Shown here one piece after another: positions 1 to 5,562 of a stretch of 8,015 nucleotides of DNA. Numbering within the stretch: the stretch's first letter is position 1; every line of letters begins with the position of its first letter. The stretch is from assembly GCA_007117775.1 (NCBI GenBank), contig SKFX01000050.1, positions 1-8,015 of the forward strand, in the 5' to 3' direction. The notes under the pieces are model-generated. The model saw nothing but the letters and a program-made list of their open reading frames with translations. It was not told where the DNA came from and did no database searches. The translations under genes and the position numbers were made by a program. Source of the stretch: Ilumatobacteraceae bacterium (GTDB lineage: Bacteria > Actinomycetota > Acidimicrobiia > Acidimicrobiales > Ilumatobacteraceae).

Positions 1-935
1 GAGAGCACCACTTCGACCGGTACCGGATCGGCTTCGCGAGCCGCTTCAACGACGCGGCAGAACGCACAGATCGGTGTGGTCGTGGCCGAGCCGCAGCGAC
101 CGCAGCGACTGAGGGTGATCGGCTCATCACTGTCTTGCAGCACCGGTGACATCTTGTCGATGAAGCCCTGGTAGAAGGCTGCCTTGGAGCCCGGCGAGAC
201 CTCCTCGACGCGATTCAGGGCCTCTTTGTAGCCGATATGGCGATTGCCGACGGCGATCGGACAGTCCTCCACGAGGTACTCGATATTGCGGGTGATGCAC
301 CATGCCGCAGTCTCACGTTCGGCGAGGCGGACCAGTGGCTTTGCCTTGCGCGGCATCCCATCGTGGGCCGCCAGCACCGGCATCTGGCGACGAAGCGAAT
401 CGAGATCCCAACGCAGGGTGTTGCCGAAGAGCACCGCTGCCTCATCATCGAGATTGTGTCCAGTCACCACGACGTCATAGCCGCCCTCGATCGCGGCTCG
501 GTCGAACAGATGCCGTTTGGAGAGCCCGCAGGCCGAGCATGGAACCCGCCCGGTGGCGCTCGCCGCGGTCGGCACGTCGTAGCCGAGGTCATCGCGCAGA
601 TCGATGACCCGCAACTGCAGGCCGCGCTCGCTGGCGAACCTGCGAACGACATCACCGCTGTGATCGCTGTACTCGCCGATGCCGAGGCCGATGTAGAGAC
701 CATCGGCTCGATAACCGAGGTCGATGAGCATGTCCCACAACGCAAGCGAGTCCTTCCCCCCGCTCACCGCGACCAGCAGACGGTCATCAGTACTGAACAT
801 CGAGTGATCACCGATCGCCTTGTCCACCTGACGGCGACAGAAGGCCTGCAGATGTTCAGCGCAGAAATTGGCGTTATGGCGTGGGAGGTCGATCACCGCG
901 GGGCCGCGACAGACTCGGCATTTGGAGTAGGTCAT
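1..935 (-). CDS. ttuA: TtuA/Ncs6-type tRNA 2-thiolation enzyme, partial (C-terminus outside window)
   Basis: 311 residues are visible and the frame is still open at the left edge. The protein is an ATP-dependent PP-loop enzyme that activates a tRNA uridine C2 and inserts sulfur from a carrier protein. The N-terminal zinc finger is C6-x2-C9 and C25-x2-H28. The PP-loop is SGGKDS (58-63). The iron-sulfur ligands expected of TtuA are C133, C136 (PCSAC) and C225 (EDCP). TGHNLDDEA at 158-166 is the usual second nucleotide-site motif. A C-terminal zinc finger is formed by C278, C281, C290 and C293. This double zinc-finger layout separates TtuA/Ncs6 from TtcA, which lacks the terminal fingers. ATG at 933-935 follows the sulfur-carrier stop with no gap. 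In Thermus the family makes 2-thioribothymidine at position 54; archaeal and eukaryotic relatives modify U34. Which site is used here cannot be read from the sequence, though MnmA usually covers U34 in bacteria. Only a short tail should be missing. Confidence 0.93.
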   Translation of the reverse strand, partial: MTYSKCRVCRGPAVIDLPRHNANFCAEHLQAFCRRQVDKAIGDHSMFSTDDRLLVAVSGGKDSLALWDMLIDLGYRADGLYIGLGIGEYSDHSGDVVRRFASERGLQLRVIDLRDDLGYDVPTAASATGRVPCSACGLSKRHLFDRAAIEGGYDVVVTGHNLDDEAAVLFGNTLRWDLDSLRRQMPVLAAHDGMPRKAKPLVRLAERETAAWCITRNIEYLVEDCPIAVGNRHIGYKEALNRVEEVSPGSKAAFYQGFIDKMSPVLQDSDEPITLSRCGRCGSATTTPICAFCRVVEAAREADPVPVEVVL

Positions 936-1133
936 TCAACCACCGGAGATGACAGGACGGATCTCGATATCGTCGGCATCATCGAGGCGGGCATCGCCGG
1001 GGACCAGCGTGCCATTGCAGATGACCAGATGTCCCTCTCGCGATAGCCCGAGTCGATCGAGGAGCTGATTAACAGAGCTGACCGCATCGATCTGCTCAGT
1101 GCGTTTGGGAGCGTGGAGGGTGACGCGCATCAT
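936..1133 (-). CDS. ubiquitin-like sulfur carrier protein (ThiS/MoaD family, TtuB-like)
   Basis: This 65-residue protein has the size and plan of a ThiS/MoaD beta-grasp protein: an N-terminal strand (MRVTLHA), a helix around SSVNQLLDRLGL (19-30), a strand-turn HLVICNGTLVPG (35-46), and the closing DDADDIEIRPVISGG. It ends exactly in Gly-Gly, the tail that an E1-like enzyme adenylates and converts to a thiocarboxylate. The carrier would then hand sulfur to an acceptor enzyme. The gene directly downstream encodes a TtuA-type tRNA thiolase, so this is most likely its TtuB-like donor rather than a thiamine or molybdopterin carrier (inference from context). No E1 (MoeB/TtuC-like) or cysteine desulfurase gene is in the window. 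Two adjacent ATGs are possible; the first (1131-1133) overlaps the previous TGA as ATGA and the second is at 1128-1130. TtuA starts immediately after the TGA at 936-938. Confidence 0.87.
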   Translation of the reverse strand: MMRVTLHAPKRTEQIDAVSSVNQLLDRLGLSREGHLVICNGTLVPGDARLDDADDIEIRPVISGG

Positions 1134-1384
1134 CGCTTCCGCTCTGGTCGACGGCTGTCGATGACCATCGACTCTCCCGGCTTGAGTTTCTGTGTGAACG
1201 GCTCGACATCGCGACCGCTCACCATCCGCCGCATCGCGATGAGGCCGACCGCGAGATACCCGATACCTCGTAGCGGCCCCGACGGTGAGTCCATCGCCCG
1301 AACCATATTGCGACGTATCGGCGACGATGCGAGCTTCGGCCGCAGGGATCCGAACGCAGCCCAGCGCAGGACGGTGCGCAGCAT
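1130..1384 (-). CDS. small basic protein of unknown function
   Basis: This 84-residue protein is not recognised. It is rich in Arg and Lys throughout, with a modestly hydrophobic stretch at about 38-51 (GPLRGIGYLAVGLIAM) that could associate with the membrane or form a short helix. A polar C-terminal part contains VEPFTQKLKPGESMVIDSRR (60-79), which looks like a small beta-rich element. It has no Cys and no obvious catalytic motif. The start is well supported: GGAGGG lies six bases before ATG 1382-1384, and there is a single base between the previous stop and this ATG. Its TGA overlaps the next start as ATGA. Lying between two membrane-protein genes and the sulfur-carrier gene, it could belong with either group. 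The tight coupling and good ribosome binding site argue that it is a real gene despite its size. Confidence 0.68.
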   Translation of the reverse strand: MLRTVLRWAAFGSLRPKLASSPIRRNMVRAMDSPSGPLRGIGYLAVGLIAMRRMVSGRDVEPFTQKLKPGESMVIDSRRPERKR

Positions 1385-1385
1385 C

Positions 1386-1604
1386 TCAGACCCTCCGGAT
1401 CTCGACCACCGTGCTGCGCTTGCGACCAGCGCGCCGGCCGAGCAGGAACACGATCAGCATCGCCACCATGGCGATACCACCGCCGGTGGCGAGCAGCGAC
1501 TGCTTGCGGCCCTCGACCTCACCGCGCAGATCGCCCTGGAACGCCGAGAGCTTGTGCTCCAGATCCTCACGGGTGATCTGAGTCGTCGTGCGTGATGATG
1601 CCAT
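1386..1604 (-). CDS. small single-pass membrane protein of unknown function
   Basis: This 72-residue protein starts with a polar, charged segment that is probably helical (TREDLEHKLSAFQGDLRGEV, 11-30), followed by one hydrophobic segment at about 37-56 (ATGGGIAMVAMLIVFLLG) and a very basic tail, RRAGRKRSTVVEIRRV. The positive tail suggests that the C-terminus lies in the cytoplasm. The start is well decided: AAGGAG sits eight bases before ATG 1602-1604, and that ATG overlaps the previous TGA as TGATG. A longer reading frame back to 1736 would run antiparallel to nothing but would overlap the whole end of the 122-residue gene, so it was rejected. I do not recognise a named family with certainty. 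Small proteins of this build, next to a two-helix membrane protein, are familiar from actinobacterial genomes (recall, not searched). The 84-residue gene follows after one base. Confidence 0.75.
   Translation of the reverse strand: MASSRTTTQITREDLEHKLSAFQGDLRGEVEGRKQSLLATGGGIAMVAMLIVFLLGRRAGRKRSTVVEIRRV
1391..1396 (-). promoter_or_regulatory. Shine-Dalgarno of the 84-residue protein gene
   Basis: On the minus strand this reads GGAGGG, six bases before the ATG at 1382-1384. It is placed inside the end of the preceding gene and supports both the reality and the start of the 84-residue gene. Confidence 0.78.
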
Positions 1605-1972
1605 CAGCTGGTCTCCTTGGGATTCAGGGTGGTCTTGCGGATTCGAGAGAGCGTGAACGCCAGAATCGCCGCACCGACCACCAACACGATGAGATAGGCA
1701 AGCCACGACAGCGAGCCGGTCGCCGATCGCGTCCACTCGGTCTGCAGGAGCCGCAACAATCCGAGCAGGATCAGGGCGATGCCTGATCCGAGCAGGATGG
1801 CGGCCGCCACACCGAAGCCGAGCCAGCGACCCGCCCCTCGAAGCGGACCGATGGTCTCCTGTTTCGCGTAGTCCGTGACGAACTCGAACACCTCCGAGAC
1901 CGACGGGGTGTGCTCCTTATTGCGCCGCAGCGATAACGACCGTTCTTTATTGCTCATCTTGTCTGGCATCAT
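1604..1972 (-). CDS. small two-helix membrane protein, resembles actinobacterial holin-X-like proteins
   Basis: This 122-residue protein has a charged N-terminus with many Lys/Arg/Glu up to about residue 25, an amphipathic stretch VFEFVTDYAKQET (28-40), and two strongly hydrophobic segments at about 51-74 and 88-110 separated by a short loop. It ends in a basic tail, SRIRKTTLNPKETS. The layout resembles the small actinobacterial membrane proteins often labelled phage holin family (holin superfamily III). There is no phage context here, so a lytic role is not supported and the label should be read as a fold-level resemblance only. The start at 1970-1972 is the first of two adjacent ATGs, nine bases after the LON-domain stop; an ATG at 1955-1957 is also possible. 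Its TGA overlaps the next start by one base (TGATG), and that gene's Shine-Dalgarno lies inside this one. It is probably co-expressed with the next two small genes. Function is unknown. Confidence 0.72.
   Translation of the reverse strand: MMPDKMSNKERSLSLRRNKEHTPSVSEVFEFVTDYAKQETIGPLRGAGRWLGFGVAAAILLGSGIALILLGLLRLLQTEWTRSATGSLSWLAYLIVLVVGAAILAFTLSRIRKTTLNPKETS
1613..1618 (-). promoter_or_regulatory. Shine-Dalgarno of the 72-residue membrane protein gene
   Basis: Read on the minus strand this is AAGGAG, with eight bases to the ATG at 1602-1604. It lies inside the last codons of the preceding gene and is one of the two best ribosome binding sites in the window. It fixes the 72-residue start over the longer upstream reading frame. 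Confidence 0.8.
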
Positions 1973-1981
1973 TCCGTTCTA

Positions 1982-2608
1982 TCACGCCGAACGGAATTTG
2001 AGGGTGGCTTCCAGGTCGTCGAGGGCCGCATCGAACACTTCGAGGCGATTCCACGGATCGCTCGCAGCCAGGAGTCGGTAGCGATCGGCGGGCCCGAATG
2101 GGACGAAGGAGATCAGCTGATATGTCGCGAGGACCGGATCATCGGAGATCTCGAGTTCGAGACCGGCAGGGAGATCACCGAGCTCGACGGCCATCGAGTG
2201 GACTTGACGCACCCGGGACTCGGTCGCAGCGAGATGCACGTGGAAACGCCCGACATCGTCGGGCGGCGGATCGACATCGTCTTCGGTGTCCGCCAGCGGA
2301 TAGGGGTCATCGGGAAGCCACGCGAGGACACGGATCCGCCGGGTTCCAAGCGCAACGACACCATAGCGATGCTCGTCGAACGCTTCGATGTTGATGATTC
2401 GGGCCACGGTCGCGAGATCGCTGCGCTCGTCGCCGCCACCGACTTCGTGGCCTCGTTGGATCAGCGCGACACCGAACTCGGGCTCATCGACGTCATCGGC
2501 GAGCAGATCGATGACCATCTGGCGATAGCGCGGCTCGAAGACGTGCAGTGGGAGGATCTCTCCGGGCAACAGCACCGAACCGAGCGGGAACATGGCCAGG
2601 ACGCCCAC
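1982..2608 (-). CDS. stand-alone LON substrate-binding (N-terminal) domain protein
   Basis: This 208-residue protein consists almost entirely of the LON N-terminal domain (PF02190 type), without the AAA+ and protease parts of Lon. Its signature is strong at the start: FPLGSVLLPGEILPLHVFEPRYRQMV at about 7-32, given here only in part as key blocks FPLGSVLLPG and FEPRYRQM. FGVALIQRGHEVGGGD and ATVARI follow in the usual order, then a helical C-terminal half. In Lon this domain recognises substrate proteins; the role of free-standing bacterial versions is not established. The protein has no signal peptide and should be cytoplasmic. The start is uncertain: GTG at 2606-2608 lies nine bases after the preceding stop, while ATG at 2591-2593 would remove five residues just before the conserved FPLG block. 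Neither has a good Shine-Dalgarno, so coupling to the upstream gene is likely. The next gene begins nine bases after the stop. Confidence 0.87.
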   Translation of the reverse strand: MGVLAMFPLGSVLLPGEILPLHVFEPRYRQMVIDLLADDVDEPEFGVALIQRGHEVGGGDERSDLATVARIINIEAFDEHRYGVVALGTRRIRVLAWLPDDPYPLADTEDDVDPPPDDVGRFHVHLAATESRVRQVHSMAVELGDLPAGLELEISDDPVLATYQLISFVPFGPADRYRLLAASDPWNRLEVFDAALDDLEATLKFRSA

Positions 2609-2617
2609 GACAGCACG

Positions 2618-4093
2618 CTATCGCCTTGCCAGGGGGCCCAGAGCCGCCACCTCGACCCGATCGCCGGAGAACAACGACTCGATGAGCGCGAGATCGGGGT
2701 CGCCGACGATGACGCCATGCAGCGAACCGGCGTCATCGAGCACGCCGGAGACCACCACGATGCGTTCCGCTCCGACGGAGAACTCTTCGATCGATGGCTG
2801 AGACCCCGAGGTGCCGTCGAGCGCGACCGCGATGCGTTCGGTCGCCGCCAAAAGCGCCGAACATGTCATCGTTGCTCCCGGCGTCCGACCCGATCCATCG
2901 AGGAAGCTGATCTCATCCTGGTTGACATTCCAACCGAACAACGCGTCGGCCACTGCCGCCCGCCCACCATCGGTGCTCCCGGATTGCGATATCGTCGCAC
3001 CGATCTCCTTGAGCAGCATTTCGAATCCGGTCGCGTCTCGATCTGTCAGGAGTGCAGGGATGATCTCAGCCAGCGGTGCGGACTCGATTTGCGCCAGGGT
3101 GACATCGGCGACGAGCACATCTGAGTCTGTCAGTGCCCGGCTCCGGCCAGCGACATTGATACCGCTGGCGCGTAACTGACGCAACACCTCATTGGCTGCG
3201 GACTGGACCGGATTCAAACCGTAGGTGGACCCGAACAGCAGGCCACGATTGATCAACAGTCCGCCGTGTGGAGGCTCCCGACCCCTCGACTCCCAGGTCG
3301 TCACCACGTACTCGTCATCGAAGCGTTCGCCGACTCCGATGACATCGCCCTCGATCGACACGATCTGTTGCTCGACGAGGGCGGCGACGAGGCCAGAGAC
3401 CGCGGTGACGGGGGCATCTGGATCGAGGAGCGACGCTGGCAGCTCCTCACCACCGAGTGCGGCTGCCACAGCGAGATCATCAGAGACCAACATCGGGTCA
3501 CCCGACCCGACCACCAACACGTCGCCGACGATGACACCGTCGACGGGTTCCTCAGCGGCGCGCAGCTCGGTGATGAACCGATGATCCGAGCCGAGGACCT
3601 CGAGGGCGACCGCTGCGGTGATCAGCATCGCCGAGTCGGCGATCGCGAATCCGGTATCGGGCTTCGCCCCGACCACGATCGTGTCATCGAGTCGGACCAG
3701 CGCACAACTGGCCGACGCAGCGTCGCCTCGGAGCTGATCGAGTGCCTCACCGAGCGCGAGCTGGCGTTCGCGCACGGAGATACCGGCCGCGGTTCGCCGC
3801 AGGTCCAGTACCGCAGACACCGCCGCGTCAGACACGGGCGGATCGAGGTCTGTCGTCGAGTCGCTGTGGAGCGCAACCACCGGCGGAGCAGGTTCGGACA
3901 CCAGCGCGTCGCTCCAACGCCAGAGCCTGAGCAAGCCGAGCGTCGGGCCGATCGTCAGCACCGCGAGCGCCGATACTGCAACCAGACCTGCGAGCACGAC
4001 CGTCATCGCATGTACGGCTCGTCGAAGCCCCCGGGCCGGCGGACGCCGCGCCGGGTCGCTCCCGGTCGGATCCTCGGTAGATATCGAACTCAT
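2618..4093 (-). CDS. PBP4-like (S13) paralogue lacking catalytic motifs, predicted pseudoenzyme
   Basis: This 491-residue protein aligns by eye with its upstream neighbour: EVLGSDHRFITEL matches EILGDDFRFTTSV, GVIVGDVLVVGSGDP matches GVIAGDLYLRGGGDP, and LDGSG (398-402) is kept. The catalytic residues are gone. At the SxxK site Ser154 remains but the Lys is Leu157 (IADSAML). The SHN of the neighbour is DRD (351-353), with one extra residue nearby. The KTG is VSG (448-450) in ERIVVVSGVLDD, against GRLAAKTGTLNN. A charged N-terminus of about 28 residues precedes one membrane segment (about 30-57), so the bulk should lie outside the membrane. The frame is uninterrupted with normal composition, so this is a maintained gene rather than a decaying one. 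ATG at 4091-4093 overlaps the neighbour's stop as ATGA. It may bind peptidoglycan or regulate the active paralogue (inference). It ends with TAG at 2618-2620. Confidence 0.85.
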   Translation of the reverse strand: MSSISTEDPTGSDPARRPPARGLRRAVHAMTVVLAGLVAVSALAVLTIGPTLGLLRLWRWSDALVSEPAPPVVALHSDSTTDLDPPVSDAAVSAVLDLRRTAAGISVRERQLALGEALDQLRGDAASASCALVRLDDTIVVGAKPDTGFAIADSAMLITAAVALEVLGSDHRFITELRAAEEPVDGVIVGDVLVVGSGDPMLVSDDLAVAAALGGEELPASLLDPDAPVTAVSGLVAALVEQQIVSIEGDVIGVGERFDDEYVVTTWESRGREPPHGGLLINRGLLFGSTYGLNPVQSAANEVLRQLRASGINVAGRSRALTDSDVLVADVTLAQIESAPLAEIIPALLTDRDATGFEMLLKEIGATISQSGSTDGGRAAVADALFGWNVNQDEISFLDGSGRTPGATMTCSALLAATERIAVALDGTSGSQPSIEEFSVGAERIVVVSGVLDDAGSLHGVIVGDPDLALIESLFSGDRVEVAALGPLARR

Positions 4094-5562
4094 CTCGGAC
4101 CGAGCTCGACCATGCCCGGCCCGCGCGGGTAGCTGCCAAGGATCTCAGCGAACTCATCCCAGATCGGCAGATACTCAGCGGTGGCAGAGATCGAGGGGCC
4201 ATTGAGCAACAGCACGAATTCGATGGTGCCCCCCGCCCCGTCGGGAACATAGCCAGCGAGACCCTTCGCAGCCGGAGGATCCTGCTCAATCGGAGGGTTG
4301 TTGAGCGTCCCAGTCTTCGCGGCGAGTCGTCCGGCCGCCACATTCTCTGTCAACAGCGGTGCCAGAGTCCCCGATTGGCCGAGCACCGGCAGCGATGTCG
4401 TGAAGACCTGATTCGCCCGCTCGGACTGCAAGACCGACAGGACCAACCCGCAGCGCAGCAGATTCTCGCGTGACAACCCGCTTCCATCGGTGAGCTCTGA
4501 GCCGGTCAGATCACGACCGGTCCTCTCCAGCTGCGCGGCCATGGCGTCGAGTCCCGCTTGACGCGAACCGACGCCGGTGAGCGCCACACCGAACTCCTTC
4601 ACCAGCGCCTCAGCGGTGTTGTTGTGGCTGTTGAGAAGGATCTCGGTGATGAACGACGACAACGGTGCGGACCGGATGGATGCAATCTCGTCGACCGTGC
4701 CCGGAGCCGGGGCCAACCCAGTTGTCGCTCCACCTGCGATGTTGACACCACGATCGGCGAGCAGTCGTCGCAGCTCGCGCGCCGCTGCAACCGCTGGGTC
4801 GCTCTGGCGAAGGGAATCTCCGAGCACAAGGCCGTCGTTGGCCGTGAGCGCGCCGATCGGGCCTCCGTCCACTCCCCCGACGCCCGGACCCCACCCAGGG
4901 GCGAACACCTCATCGTCGTAACGGGACCCATCGCCGACGATATCGCCCGACACTGTGCGCACCCCGGCCTCGACGATCCGATCGGCCAAGACATCGAGGC
5001 TCGTGTGTTCGAGGACCGGGAATCGCAGCACCCCGGATTGCGGATACCAGTCGCTTGCAAGCAGCGGATCGCCACCTCCCCTCAGATACAGGTCTCCGGC
5101 GATCACCCCGTCGGCGTTGATATCACCGAGGACGGAGGTGGTGAAGCGGAAGTCGTCACCGAGGATCTCGGGTGCGACCGAGGCGACGAGGATCTTCTGC
5201 ACGCTGCCGGGGATCGCGGCAACGGCATCACCACCGGACCAGACCTCGAGGCCTTCCACAGACACGGCGACGCATGAGCGATCGTTCAACGCTGCACCGA
5301 GTTCGCTGAGTTCGCCTCGTAGCGTGTCGAGATTGAGTTCTCGCACCAGAATCGGCGCGCTGCGCCGCAGGGACAGCAACTCGGTTGGCGCGGTCGCGCC
5401 ATCGCCGATGGGAACACGTGCGATCAGCTCAACGTCCGGCGCGTCGGCGACCGGTAGCTGAACCGCGCCACGCCCCACGCCCCACAGGGCGCCCAGCCCG
5501 AGCGCCGGCACCGTGGCGACGGCCACGAGCACGCCGAGCGGATTGCGGGCACGTCGGGTCAT
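4090..5562 (-). CDS. dacB: D-alanyl-D-alanine carboxypeptidase/endopeptidase, PBP4 (DacB, peptidase S13) family, catalytically intact
   Basis: This 490-residue enzyme should trim the terminal D-Ala from peptidoglycan stem peptides and/or cut peptide cross-links outside the membrane. A short basic start (MTRRARN) leads into a hydrophobic segment at about 9-30, a signal peptide or membrane anchor. All three penicillin-binding motifs are visible: SxxK as S120-V-Q-K123, SxN as S312-H-N314 inside a segment ending NNTAEALVKEFG, and KTG at 416-418 in GRLAAKTGTL. DGSG (359-362) and GGGDPLLAS (162-170) are also typical of S13. The region between SxxK and SxN is long, as expected for the extra domains of this family. 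The chosen ATG at 5560-5562 overlaps the upstream TGA as ATGA, which suggests translational coupling; no Shine-Dalgarno is visible. A TTG extension to 5637 would add a proline-rich stretch in front of the signal and is unlikely. The next gene is a diverged paralogue, also joined by ATGA. The family is sure; endopeptidase versus carboxypeptidase preference is not. Confidence 0.92.
   Translation of the reverse strand: MTRRARNPLGVLVAVATVPALGLGALWGVGRGAVQLPVADAPDVELIARVPIGDGATAPTELLSLRRSAPILVRELNLDTLRGELSELGAALNDRSCVAVSVEGLEVWSGGDAVAAIPGSVQKILVASVAPEILGDDFRFTTSVLGDINADGVIAGDLYLRGGGDPLLASDWYPQSGVLRFPVLEHTSLDVLADRIVEAGVRTVSGDIVGDGSRYDDEVFAPGWGPGVGGVDGGPIGALTANDGLVLGDSLRQSDPAVAAARELRRLLADRGVNIAGGATTGLAPAPGTVDEIASIRSAPLSSFITEILLNSHNNTAEALVKEFGVALTGVGSRQAGLDAMAAQLERTGRDLTGSELTDGSGLSRENLLRCGLVLSVLQSERANQVFTTSLPVLGQSGTLAPLLTENVAAGRLAAKTGTLNNPPIEQDPPAAKGLAGYVPDGAGGTIEFVLLLNGPSISATAEYLPIWDEFAEILGSYPRGPGMVELGPR

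Noticed and set aside
237..1046. Long plus-strand open frame of 269 codons
   Set aside because: It lies opposite the TtuA and sulfur-carrier genes, whose motifs are unmistakable; its translation shows no recognisable fold. Long antisense frames are expected in GC-rich coding DNA.
1605..1736. Upstream extension of the 72-residue membrane protein
   Set aside because: The extra 44 residues lie wholly within the preceding gene, look like a shadow translation, and a good Shine-Dalgarno points to the inner ATG.
1604..1972. Phage lysis gene or prophage remnant
   Set aside because: The holin-like look is only two helices and a charged tail; there is no endolysin, no other phage gene and no composition change, so it is more likely a housekeeping membrane protein.
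2198..3124. Plus-strand open frame of 308 codons, and similar ones at 3266-4132, 4558-5277 and 5571-6485
   Set aside because: All are opposite well-supported minus-strand genes, are rich in Arg/Asp/His as typical of shadow frames, and have no family resemblance or ribosome site.
2618..4093. Treating the second PBP4-like gene as a pseudogene
   Set aside because: The frame is intact over 491 codons, fold motifs remain, and it is coupled to the neighbour on one side and followed closely by the next gene, which fits a functional non-enzyme better than decay.
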